Shown here: one piece after another, positions 50,212 to 62,641 of the stretch | How positions within the stretch are numbered: the first letter of the stretch is position 1 | Layout of the letters: every line of letters begins with the position of its first letter | Source: Membranipora membranacea | Taxonomy: Eukaryota > Bryozoa > Gymnolaemata > Cheilostomatida > Membraniporidae | Direction of reading: 5' to 3' | Assembly (NCBI GenBank): GCA_914767715.1 | Contig: OU612071.1 | Coordinates: 18,968,948 to 19,032,947 of the forward strand | Length of the DNA stretch: 64,000 bases | Made by a program: the position numbers and the translations under genes | Notes under the pieces: model-generated | Databases searched by the model: none | What the model was told of the DNA's origin: nothing | The model's input: the letters and a program-made list of their open reading frames with translations, nothing else

Positions 50212-53200
50212 CTGAAACTAAACCATGCATGAATAATTAGGAAACGATAAAAGAAAAACTTTGTTTATGATTGCTACACCTTGCATGAATTTCACCGTAG
50301 GTCTTTGTTTCTGGGTCTACCAAAATTGACTTGAGGTCTCAAAGATGCTATTGCAGATGAATCACCTTCCTGGCACTTCTACTTCCCACTCTAATCAAAA
50401 ACATGAACTTTTTAATGAAAGCACCCTCCTTACCCATTGAGATATGGCGACTTTATACAATACGTTCTGATATTAAGTACAACTTGAGAATGCAATTTCA
50501 TTTAAAATTGTTAGCCTCCTCCTAAAAACTAATTGTTGGCCTCAAAATGCTGATTGCTTGATTGTTGATTGATTGATTGCTATCACTTAATTTAAATGTG
50601 GTGCAAAAAAGTTGCTGGCTTATTGCTATGTTATCTTATGATGGTGACACGACAAAGCAAGTGCATTGAAGAAAATTTTGCATCATAATGTTGTACACTT
50701 ACCAGTAACACCAGTCACAACCAGACATCAGACATATACTCCATCACTGTACTAGTGGATTCATGTACAAGCTACAACGATACGTTCTCACAATAAGTTG
50801 ATGATTACAAAATAGTATTCACATTTGGAACAAATTTGACAAGAACTGGTATTGCTTGGGTTAACATTGCACCAAATGTGTCCTTCCAATAGGGATTTTC
50901 CATTCAATCATTTTTTTTGCAAGAGAAAGGTAAGGGCAATTGAAATGATCTGACGTTTACCAATTTTAACGATCGCGATGATGAAATGTATTAATGAGAA
51001 ATAGTTAACCAAGAGAGCTCTCTACTATGTAATAAATACCTTATTAGATATCACTCAGACGCCCAGCACTGCTCTCTGTCACTTCTGTGTATACAAAACT
51101 TCAACAATGACAGAAAGAAAATGAAAATCAGAACGTGTTACCAATACTATTACAGGGTAACAGATTATAGAACATGTGACCGCAACATTTGCAACCAAAA
51201 CCACATGGGCAGGTAAATATCTGTTTGGCTCTTTATTATCAACCTAACTAATGCGCGCAATTGTGAGATCGATTTCGGATGATTGGCCTACAGCAAATAT
51301 CCCTTTGAAAAGATAGCAACATCATACTGAATTTAACGGTATTTCCTTTGTTTCGTGACAATATGTAGTAATGAAGTAATGCTTGACTTTACCAGCACAC
51401 ACAACCATTTATATACGAGGTTTAATTCTATCTGAGGACTAATTGAGCTATCTAGTCGCCTAGCAGTTATATTTCATGGCTGATGATACGTCTCTTGCTT
51501 TGGCACAAAGTTTTTAAATCTCACAGGAGGGTTTTGATGAGGCGTTTAGTTGTGTCATTTCTGGCTCAAAGCTCTGGTTGTTATTTGTCACTATGAGCTA
51601 CAGCCCCCTGATTATCAGATCAATATCCATGCTCAATTCATATTTCCAGCTCGTAAGATATTCCGGGTATAAATATCCCTGATATTGGATTTTTCACTGA
51701 TTAATCGCTGTTAAAGGTTTGCATTCAGTTGCAACCTAACAATTCAGTGTGCAGACTTTTGATCCGTACCTGACATGTCACCCTATTTCGTAGGAAGGCT
51801 CCCAGTTTTTTTTACCCCTCCCTGTGTTCCTTGTTTTTCCCTTTCTTTAGCTTTCTTCACCAAGAAAATTAAGAAAGCTTATTTTATCAGGGAAACTATG
51901 TTTTTCTGCCTCCCTAGTACATATAGCTTTGTATTCCCTCTACCATTACTGCTTTTATGATGCCATTCAATGATTTTACCTTTTCCACCTAGTTAGGGCT
52001 GTATCTCCTAGTTAAGCTAAAATATAGTTATCATTTGTAAAAACAGGTGGAAGAACGCAATTCATATTATTACCAAAGCACAAGCTTTAGCTGAGAAATA
52101 GGACAGCCGAGGGGCAAATCACACCCGCCCTGCGGGACGCAGAGTGATACTCAGGGTCAGGGGCTCATCCGCAGAGACCTCCGAATTTCTGGGTCTGCCA
52201 ACTTGTCATGTATGTTTTGATCTTTGATGTAATAATTCAAATCACAGCACTGACAGTTAATCCTGATACTGGCACATCTTCTGATGTGATTCCTTAAGAG
52301 CACTCTTCATATCATATTGATAACAAATGGCGACAGTGAAACTAGTATAAAGTTATCTATTTAGGGCTGACAGGTTTTTAGTCATTTTTGCATTATGTAA
52401 ATGAGTCAATAAGAAGACATAGGATTCATATCACCTGAGAATAAACCTTGGAGGCTACCCCATTGGCAGAAAGAAAAGTCAAGATGGATAATGATGGGAA
52501 GAATCTCCTCTGCTTCTATCTAGTTCCATTCCCAAGGGAATTTGCTAGTGTGAATGATAAACCAGTACCAAATCAAGAATAAATGCCGGTACTGTGAATT
52601 GGACCATAACCCCAAATAACGCAAGTTCATGCCCTTAACTGTTAGGATTTAACTGATTGAAAACATTTAATAGCGATGAATCTGAGAAAAATTCAATAGC
52701 AGAAATAACAGAAATATCCCAAACGCTGGAATGAGCAAGGAAGTTGATCAGATAATGAAGGCAATAGAAACTAGATTAAGATGCATAACAACCAAGCCTT
52801 GGAATTTACAAAAAAATGGACCAATGCAGAGTGAAACTTGAGACAAGTCAATATAGCTTAGCACCTGAATGAAACCCTCCTGTGTCTTACCAAAGTACAT
52901 GGCACAGTATGATACGTAATATCTGTCATCAAGTATAACAGCTTTGCAACTTAATAGCCCAATTAGTCTTCAGATCGAATTATTACATTTGAGTCAGCGG
53001 TTCGATAACCGATTGCTTTATTATGGCACTGCATAATGTCACCAAAACTGAGAACAAACATTTTAAATGCTAAAATTCAGTATAATATCTCCGCGGAGAG
53101 CTATCAACTTTAGGCCTAAAACAGATAATGTTCCCAAATGAAGGAACACATGATACTTTGGTAACACTGGGTTAGACAGCAATTATTGACTTTTCAAGCT

Positions 53201-53240
53201 AGCTTTAAAAATAGAGCCACAATATTTTTTGTACCAGTCT
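50212..53240. other. Intergenic, nothing recognised
   Basis: AT-rich DNA with no supportable exon. The frame at 51,775-51,960 is hydrophobic but has no start context or homology that I can see. Confidence 0.3.
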
Positions 53241-53249
53241 GACACTGCT

Positions 53250-53622
53250 TCAGTTCAGTTCAGTTCAGTTCAGTTCAGTTCAGTTCAGTTCAGTTCAGTT
53301 CAGTTCAGTTCAGTTCAGTTCAGTTCAGTTCAGTTCAGTTCAGTTCAGTTCAGTTCAGTTCAGTTCAGTTCAGTTCAGTTCAGTTCAGTTCAGTTCAGTT
53401 CAGTTCAGTTCAGTTCAGTTCAGTTCAGTTCAGTTCAGTTCAGTTCAGTTCAGTTCAGTTCAGTTCAGTTCAGTTCAGTTCAGTTCAGTTCAGTTCAGTT
53501 CAGTTCAGTTCAGTTCAGTTCAGTTCAGTTCAGCTCAGCTCAGCTCAGCTCAGCTCAGTTCAGTTCAGTTCAGTTCAGTTCAGTTCAGTTCAGTTCAGCT
53601 CAGCTCAGCTCAGTTCAGTTCA
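53250..53622. repeat. TTCAG pentanucleotide microsatellite (~370 bp)
   Basis: About 74 units of CAGTT, with clusters of CAGCT variants near 53,531-53,560 and 53,595-53,610. The pentamer reads through as a long Val-Gln-Phe-Ser-Ser frame that is not a gene. Confidence 0.97.
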
Positions 53623-53998
53623 TGTCCAGATATCCCGCGGACTGTGTTCAGGATCTTTTCTTATCATACCAGGTATTTATCATCTATTTTCTGTGGTCTG
53701 TTTTTACAGGAATACAAAAGATACTTTGTGATCGATCACGGAGGGGAGAGGAGTATTGATAAATGTGTGAAGATACTGTTTGTGCGATGATTGTTTGCTA
53801 TCTAAGTTGAGATCTGCATGTTATATCTTCACCTAAAGCTTTCTACTTTTTGAGAATAAACCACTATTAAAAATAATACATTTTGTCAAACTGGTACCAG
53901 GTGTAAGTAGACCAAATACAATCATCATCATCATTCGAATACGAGGTTAAAACACATACCTCTTGTTACAGCTTTTAAGCGGACTCACTGGTATAGCG

Positions 53999-56900
53999 AT
54001 GAGATTTCGGTCAGTTGTCTGTTTGAGCCTGGTGCTCCTGGTGAGTGTTTAGATATCAACATCCTTGATTCGTTGTTACAATCTAATTTCATCATGTGAC
54101 CATCAAAAATGAGACCATTGAGGAGTCAAAACGATGCTTATTTAACAAACTCTTACTGCCTACAAAGCGCTAACAGTTTTTATTAACACGATAATAATAA
54201 GGTTATGATACCAACATTAACTTAATTGGACATTTCATATATCATTGGAAAGCTAATCAAACACTGATCCTGAAAACATTGGTTTCAGCATGAAGTCATA
54301 TCATGACGTTGTGCCATTTTGATGAAATGCATGATAACTGACTTTGAGCAGGGTTTTTGAGGACGATGTGGTGCATATGTGATGGTTCACATCGGACTTT
54401 CAACTAAATAAAGTTTACAAGTCACCTCCGAAGCACCCATGAGGAGAAATGTCTGGAATCATCTTTTTTTCATTGGTTATTAGCTAATTTAGGTGGCTTT
54501 GGTTTTATGGATGAGAGTCCAATGTAATGCAAACAACATGCAGAAAAGAATGATTTTTTGCTTTTGAAAGACCCTATGCTATATGCCATGGCTAAAATTG
54601 GTATCCATTATATTAGGAGTTGCCCTCACTGTCAAAACGTTTATGATTTGCATATGTCATTACCAGCTTAGTAGGCGTTTTGGTAAAAAAATAGTAGAGG
54701 TGATATTCATGTATTAGTAGAGACGTATAGATAGTGGGTACACAGTGATTTTGTATCTGTGCCCCATGAATTATGACACAGCGCCCAATATAGGGACAAT
54801 TATTGCCCAAGTTGAGTTATCATCGTCTCCAAATTGCTAATCTGATCATTAAGATCTCAAACTACTTGAAATTCAATATATATCTTATCAAATGAGTCTC
54901 AAAATGAGTATCTCAATATATTAGAATTATAAGCATCCTTCTAGAGAGGAGAACTTGTAAAGTAATTTATATGTCATGACCTCTAGCATAGGGACACACA
55001 GTGGATCCTCTTCCATTACACCAAAGCGACCTAAATGAGCCAATAACCAATGCATAAATATGACTTTTCATATGGTGCGTAATGCCATCAAATCCAGAAA
55101 TTGTCCCTCATGGATGCTTTAGAGATATCTGATACGTATTTTTTAGTTGAAATACCGATATGAACCATTGTATCTGCACCACATCGTTCTAAAATATCCA
55201 TCCAAAAGACAATTACCCTGCCATCTTTCAGAATGTCGTGACATATTTTCAGAATCAGTGTTCAATTAGCTTTCCGACGATCTATATAAATTCGGTCAAC
55301 GCTGGTATCATAACCTTAAAGAATCCATGAAATTAAGACTGGGATTATCGATGTTGACCAGCTTCACAAAATTTGACAAATTGACCCTCTTGGACAACCA
55401 GAAATTGCACTGTTATGGGGCATTGAAGTCGACGCTTACAGATTGTTTGCCTGTGAGATCGAAAGCCCACATTTACATTTCTGTGACGGAAATTCAGTAA
55501 AATATTCTCACGTATTATACAAACGGAAAAATTCAAATCTAACAAATATAAAGTAAACTCCGTAAAATGGTACATTATATCAGATACTGATATGGATAAG
55601 GAATAGGTGGATAAGGCTATGTCATTAAAGGTTCAGTACAAACTTCTCTAACCAATTATTGTAAACCAATCTGGGCTTTTCACATTATAATGCATCTGTT
55701 AGCAAACATGATTTTTTATCATCACATATATATATATATATATATATTCATGCACACTATTTTTCAGATATCTCATGTAAGCTTTGTATCTGCGGAAGAG
55801 TTTCCTCAATGCGATGTCCCTAATACTCCACGCCTGCCGCCTAATGGTGTCACTTCGCAGGCTGGCTATGGAGCACCCTGCCATAGTTATCGACCCTGTA
55901 AGCCTGACATGTCATGCTGCTCCAACTCTGCAGCTCAACTCGTTTGTGAAGGTAAACCCGTGATGCTGATTCCTATATTGAATACTGTATGCATGTTAAA
56001 TACTAACAGCACTGATGTTTTAGCTACTATCAGTGCCTGTTAAGGCAATAAACTCCCTCTAACTCGCACATGCAAAGTTTGGGCATGACTAACTGCTATG
56101 TATAAGGTTATTTGCCTGTTTCAATCACCCTACATGAGCATTGGCTAACTCTACGAGGTCTGCGCAAATGTTCAACTGTTAATAAATTATGCAACAAAAC
56201 AAAAGAGAATAAACATGGATCTCACTGCTGCATAAAATATCAGGACTTTCATTTGCTGAGAAATCAAATGAAATCACACAAAAACCGAGTGTGTTTATAA
56301 GACAATGTCCCATACAGCACCTATCACATGTATTACAACACCCTGCAACATTTTTAGTGCCTATTGACGGCTGCATAATTTTTCTGTAATGGAGCAGTAA
56401 TACACAAGTCTTTACTGTAGATTCTGCTGTGTATTTTTATCAGAGATACCAATTAATTCAATGAAAGTGTAAAATTTAAACTATATCTCATTATCAGCCA
56501 AATTCAATGAAGAGAAGAGATTCATCTAGCCTCATTTCCACATTGGAAAATTTTCATGATACGATAGTGTGACACATTACAATACATAATCAAAGAGACT
56601 GAGACTATTTTTGATGCATCTAAATTCCTCTACATACACATGATTGAACCACGGGCTCTAAGTAAACTTCGTCTATTTTTTATCACAGATATCAATGAGT
56701 GTTCTCATTCACTGTTACACAACTGTACAAGAGACATAGAGACATGTACCAACCTGTATGGAAGCTACAGCTGCAAAGGTTTGTGATCAAGAAACATGTC
56801 ACATGTCGGTTACAGTATGCCTTCAAAAACTAGTGCTTGTTTATGAATGAGATGTCAGGATGATATGGCATATCTCAGCATAGATGACTGACTTTTGTTT

Positions 56901-59900
56901 TTGATTTCTATCCACTTAATAAAAATTCAAACCAGTATTAATGATATTGACATTACCGCATTCAAACAAATTTTTGTAAAAGTAGTCAACTATTACTTTG
57001 ATTTAGTTTTGAGCCAAGTTTGTCGCTGCCTACAATGAAAATGATTCTAATATACCTTGTATAATTAAGATGCCTATAAACAGCTCTGAGTCTTTGATTT
57101 TTTTTTATTTAGAAATTAGAAATTTCAGTCTCTGTATTTTGATCACAGATATTGATGACTGCTCACCTAATCCATGTCCATGAAGCTGTAAAGATGGTGT
57201 GGATAGCTTTACTTGTGCTTGTGAGGCTGGATATGAGGGTGACTCATGTGAAATAGGTGAGTAATATATATGTACACATCAACTAGCTATCTGGTACTGA
57301 CTGCTGGAGGCTCTGTAGATCAATGATCACAGACCAAACCTTCCCAAAAGTCTTACTCTCATTTTAAGTGCATCATTATGAATATATTGGCTTCATTGCC
57401 AGTTAGATCTTTATCGCTATGTGATTTGATCATTTTCACTGCGATAAAGGTTTATCTGGCTTTGTTAATTGTAATAAAGGGATGATCAAAGCTTTCTAGG
57501 AACTCCAAGTCACGCTAATTATATCTTTTCATAACAAGGTCACAAATGATAAAACTTTCGGGCAATGCAAATTGGAAAATTTCCAGATTGTCCTTTGACA
57601 CGCTGGACCAGCGGTTTATCAGATTATCTTGGACCAGAGTTATGACAGTTGTGCTCAGACCCTTCAGACAAAGTAGAACATCGATATCAGATATCTTAAC
57701 ACAGTTTTTCGTAAATAGATTTAAAATCAATTTTCATATACCATTTCATTCAATATATCATTTTACATTACATTCAGGCTAAGCTTTTTAGAGAGTACTT
57801 TTAGAGAGCACCCACATAAAAATTTCTCTTCTTGCAACAATACAAAACATACATCTCTTTCCCTTTTGGCTTTGGAGAATAACTGGTTTCAATGGATCTT
57901 TAAATTTTTCCGTGTTTTAATTTCATGAGTTGTCCAAAATATTGCAGTTGTGTTCTCATGGGAGAATGTAATTTATGTAGTATTGTGATTTCTTTTGGTT
58001 TCAAAGGTTCATTTATCTGAAGCGTGACTCTTGAATTTGTCCTTTTTATCCATGTCTTTTTATCTAACAGTCTGGTTAAATGACGAAACATAATCAACAA
58101 AACTGCTATTTTGCGTAAATGTTGTCAGTAAAACATTTTCATGGACAGTTCAGGTGTTACCCCTAAGAATTTACAGTGATCTACTATGCTTTAATTGAGC
58201 AACTTAAAGTTTTCTTTAGAAGCTCTCCTTTTTGGGTTTCCAGAGATGACTTGCTTACACCCTGGGATGCTATATACTATAGTTTCGCACTGGATAAAGA
58301 GCTGATTATAGCAGTAATAATCATCATGTCACAGGAATGAGGAGCTTTGCATCAGTGCAATATTCCACCTCAAGTGCTGAATGCTGCCATCAACATTGCT
58401 TTTCTTATTGAGATTCTGATCGTTATTCGACGTCATGGCGATTTCAACGGTGCCAACCACCATTTACATGGATTTAAATCGATAATATTTTTTCTTACAC
58501 ACCATAGATACAGATGATTGTCTTGATGGTGATCTTATGTGCACTGTGAACGGCACAATATGTTTGGACTTAGTCGACTCGTTCGTATGCATTTGTCCGC
58601 AAGGATTTGCAGGAGATGATTGTGATATTAATATAGATGAGTGTGCCAGCAATCCGTGTTCATCTTCACTTACCTGTGTGGATGAGATCAACAGCTTCAC
58701 CTGTCTGTGTGCACCAGGCTTTACTGGAATGTACTGTAAAGGTAAATATTATATGATATGAAACGGAATATTGGTATGTTGTGGAGAATAATATACATGG
58801 TATTCATCTGGTTTCACTTTTTATTTACGCTGATTCGTTGTCAATTTTTTGGAGCTTTCGCCTCTTTGAAATTTGAATTGAAGTTTAAGAAAGAAGGTTC
58901 TCCAGTACAAACCATTGTCGGCTGTATTTTCTTATGCAGCAAATGTACCCAGACAAAAATGTTAGCTCTCGATTGGCTGTAAACTGTCTATGCCTGCAGC
59001 CAGTTCATACCCTAAATGCAGTACAATTCAGTCATACTGGGAGTAATATGATTGAAGCAGCCAAAATCTAATTTTTTTTAATATCCAGTGGATCAAGATT
59101 TGATAACTAGGGTTATCCTAAGGGATATCCGACGGTAATTGTTAGCCTGATTATGGAATGTTTATATATTTATGACTGTCATTTCTGTAATTAACCTGGT
59201 ACTCTGGTCACTAACTTAAACAATCTTTGTATACTGCTGTATACTGTATACTGTATTAACACAAAGAAAACCAAAGAGCTTGTATTCTGTAATCTACGCA
59301 ATGATCCTGACCCTCCACCCATCATGATCAACAACTCCGCCATCGAACGAGTAGATGAATACAAATATCTTGGCACCACACTCAATCATAAGCTTAACTT
59401 CAATACAAACACCAAAAATATCATCAGCAAAGCTAACAAACGACTATTCATCATGAAGCAGCTAGCCTTTATGAATGTCAAGACAACTACCATTAAGCTG
59501 GCATACACCTCATTTCTCGAAAGTGTCCTACAATATCACCTATGTATTATATACGGACACCTCTCATTGATATTAAGAACCAGTACAATCAACACAGCAC
59601 GTAGACTAAGCAAAGGCAGGCTTGAAGTTACAACCATAGGCGATATATTCGATAAGTACTTCAAAATTAAATGCCTGAGAATGTTCGCTTCAGGCAAAGA
59701 CACTGTCATAACGCTAGAACAACTCCCATATGGTAGATACAAAGTGCCAGCCTACCGTGTAAACTGCCATAAATACTGTTTTCGCTCATTATGTGTAAAA
59801 CTGCTCAATCGAATAGCTTGATTCATTTATTATAAATCTAGTCAATGTTTTATTATAATTTTTAAACACTATATTTTTTATTCACAGAGCGCAAGAGAAA

Positions 59901-61872
59901 CATTGATTTTATCATGAGAATTGATACAGATATATACATACAATTGCAGTCCCGTTCACGCATAATTGACAAAGAATTTTTTTCTAATCTTTGACAGATA
60001 TTGATTACTGCTGTTCGAACAGAACAGAGATACGAGGTAAGTTGGATAGTGTGTTCTCCCTCTCTGAGGGACCTACAGAAGACTAGAATTGTTTTCCGAT
60101 GTTCTAGAAGTGTCTGTCCAGTGGTTCAGGTTAAAAAAAACCCAATTTCCATTAATTGTTAAAAGCTGCTCTCACATTTACTTTCTATATTGGAGCCCTG
60201 TTGTGCTGAACATGAGAATTAGTACATCAAAGGTATTAACATGAAAAGTCGTCTGACACCAGACCATCAACAGCGGCACATTATGATACTGGACTGTGAG
60301 CATGAAGCTGAAACTTTTATCTCTACGAAAGTGTCACTTTCCACTTGCATAGTTTGGTTTTTCTGTAGCCAAGTTTTACTCATACGGTGAAGCCGCTGGA
60401 GATGACCGAGTTGTACAAGGAGATGATGGATGCCCTTTAGCATACAATTTCACTACCAGAGTTTTTGGAATTCAGCATGACCAAGTTTTTGTAAGTTATA
60501 CAATGAAAAATTTAATCTAGACTGAGAAATTAACACTGATGACCCATCAATTAAGCAGTGACTGACAGCGAACGAAAATTAAATGTCTCTTCAGTGATAG
60601 GTGAATCTTGTAACTGTAATGCCCTCACATACAAAACTTCGACCTTTTACCCACAGGTGTGTTATAATGGTATGGTGTCCTTAGATGGGCCTATTGGTGG
60701 GTTTGTATCGGATGCCTTCCCATTGACTACCGGGTACGCCGCATTTGCCGCTTACTGGACAGACTTGGATATGAGATGTAACTCTATTTTGTGGTCCAGA
60801 ATTGATACTACTGACTGTACATTGGATAAAGCATCCTCTGAAAGTAAGAAACAGCAGCTGTATAATGGTTGTGAAGTGGTTGTAGTTAGAGTTGTTGTTC
60901 AGTTGTATGATCAAGTAAGAGTCAGGGTTTGTAGGAGTAGTTGTAGTAGTAGGAGCAGTGACGGTAAGATTAGTTGGATAATTCTTATCATCAGGGGTTA
61001 GTATTGGTAACAGATTATTCAGCTGTTGTAGCAGCAGTTGATATAAACACACCTGTAGAACGCAGAACAATGAATCTTGTTCAATGTCAGACTTTCGGGA
61101 ATCAGCAGCTATTAATATACTGTCATAAAAGTCTTACCTTGAAAAACTTATGCTGCTAGTCTATGTATAGTTTTTTGGGCACACCCCAAGCAGATCTCTA
61201 TTCCTCTCCAACCTTCTAAATGATTGATTTCTAATTTTGATTGTAAAATGTAACGCCCATACTTTTTTCAACATGTAAGACAATTTATTATGAATTGTTT
61301 GTTTTTACTCAATGACTGTCTTTTTATTTATCAGTACAGAAAGTTTATGGTGGAGACTTTCAAGCAACCAGATTGATGATCATCACTTGGTTAAGTGCGA
61401 GTACATGGTTATGTGGTGATTATGTAAGTATATTAGTCAATAAGTATTTGTCGGAAATTGTATGAAGGATATATATCCTTACTCTGTGATAACATCACCT
61501 GTTACAGCAATGATTTCAAAAAACGACTATAACAAATATAAAATGTCAATCACTTTTTATTAGCTCCTCTCTAGCAATCTTTACAGGAATATAGCATAGA
61601 TACATATCATATTCAACTTAGCGCACTCCTGCACTAGGTAGGAGTGTGCAAGCTAGGCTATTGTCCGGAGAGCTCATCCCCTTTAGCAGCATGTGTAGTG
61701 ACTGGGATTCGAACCACCAACCCTCAGATTGTCTAGCCCAATCCCGACAACTATGCTCTCCTCCCTGCCTGTGTGAAACCTACCTAAGAATGAATCCATG
61801 CAGCAGCAGTGTAGCAATGAAATAAAGACAATATAATGTTTATATATTAATATATATATATACGCTTATATA

Positions 61873-61905
<33 letters not shown>

Positions 61906-62641
61906 TCTTTTGTTGGCGTAAATATGATGCTCTCAGATGTTTTGATTTTTCGGTACAGTGATAAATGTCGGACTATTGTATTTCAGACCGAGACAGTTGA
62001 TCTTCAGATGGTAATAGTAACTGATGACATAGAAACATATGTTATGTATATATACGGTGATATGCAGTGGGGAATATCACCATCGGTAGGGTAACAATAC
62101 ATAAATTAAATTATATTTTTTTAATTAGCATCATAAGGCAGGAAGGCAACGAGAATTTTTGGTTTACCTTTATTTGTTTCTGAGGATTTATGGCTTGTGA
62201 ATGTCATTATCTCTATTCTCTCTCACATTGAATTTGCAGGTTGGGTTTGATGCAGGAGACGGTATAAATTACCATACAATAGATGGGTCTCGTACCGATG
62301 CTATGTTGAATATTGAGAATACCAGCAACATTAATGTTATTGGGAAATATTTGTTCAGCGTCTCATCAGCTAACATCACTGCTACAGGTAAGTATTGTGG
62401 TGAATTAAACTTTATATTCTTGATGATATTTAATACTTCCTTCTAATACCCCGCATTTATTGATGTGTTTATATATAGTATGCCGCATTAGTTTGTTTGG
62501 TTTACAGCTGAGCCAGAGTGTGGAGATCCATGTAACGATAATGGAAGATGTGTCAGTAACTCGGCCAGTCAAGATTTTACCTGTACCTGCTACCAGGGGT
62601 TCACTGGTGATGACTGTCTGACAGGGTCAGGGTCATGCTGA
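53999..62641 (+). CDS. Secreted multi-domain protein: signal peptide, EGF-like, NIDO, EGF
   Basis: Twelve exons with consistent phases: 53,999-54,040, 55,768-55,951, 56,689-56,778, 57,149-57,256, 58,508-58,741, 59,998-60,036, 60,369-60,490, 60,657-60,843, 61,335-61,423, 61,987-62,085, 62,240-62,387 and 62,508-62,641 (TGA). Exon 1 plus the start of exon 2 gives a signal peptide (MRFRSVVCLSLVLL, ending near VSA). Exon 2 is a Cys-rich module (GAPCHSYRPC, MSCC). Exons 3-5 hold calcium-binding EGF-like modules (DINEC, DIDDC, DTDDC, NIDEC). Exons 7-11 form a NIDO domain (FYSYGEAAGDDRVVQGDDG, YWTDLDMRC, LMIITW, MYIYGDMQWG). Exon 12 is a last EGF (CNDNGRCV, CTCYQGFTGDDC). NIDO-EGF proteins are extracellular matrix or adhesion proteins. 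Exon 4 has an in-frame TGA at 57,181-57,183, between the second and third cysteines. Confidence 0.82.
54041..55767 (+). other. First intron of the NIDO/EGF gene
   Basis: Separates the two exons that encode the signal peptide. Contains a (TA) run at about 55,725-55,746 near its 3' end. No other element recognised. Confidence 0.6.
57386..57590. repeat. Uninterrupted relative of the Polinton's target repeat
   Basis: Matches both flanks of the Polinton in order: GCCAGTTAGATCTTTATCGC, the inverted partner TTTATCTGGC, then AACTCCAAGTCACGCT in place of AACT plus the target CATGGT, then ATTATATCTTTTCATAAC. It lies in the intron between the 57.2- and 58.5-kb exons. Confidence 0.7.
59255..59880 (+). 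mobile_element. 3' fragment of a LINE reverse transcriptase
   Basis: A frame containing NTKKTKELVF, then ERVDEYKYLGTTLNHKLNF, matches the thumb and post-RT region of non-LTR (Jockey/CR1/Rex-like) reverse transcriptases. The C-terminal motif LPYGRYKVPAYR followed by FRSLCVKLLN is the typical ending of such ORF2 proteins. The catalytic domain is absent and the frame between these blocks is disturbed, so this is a 5'-truncated, old copy. It sits in sense in an intron of the NIDO/EGF gene. Confidence 0.75.
61625..61790 (-). repeat. tRNA-derived SINE, minus strand
   Basis: On the minus strand TAGTTGTCGGGAT (A box) is followed about 35 bp later by GGTTCGAATCCC (perfect B box). A short inverted repeat (GCACTCCT..AGGAGTG) follows near 61,622-61,650 and may mark the tail. 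Intronic in the NIDO/EGF gene. Confidence 0.6.
61845..61905. repeat. TA dinucleotide tract
   Basis: Interrupted TA/TATG repeat in the intron before the 62.0-kb exon. Confidence 0.9.

Noticed and set aside
53229-53759. A 176-codon Val-Gln-Phe-Ser-Ser repeat frame
   Set aside because: It is a readthrough of the TTCAG pentamer array; a 5-bp unit yields an open frame in all phases if it has no stop.
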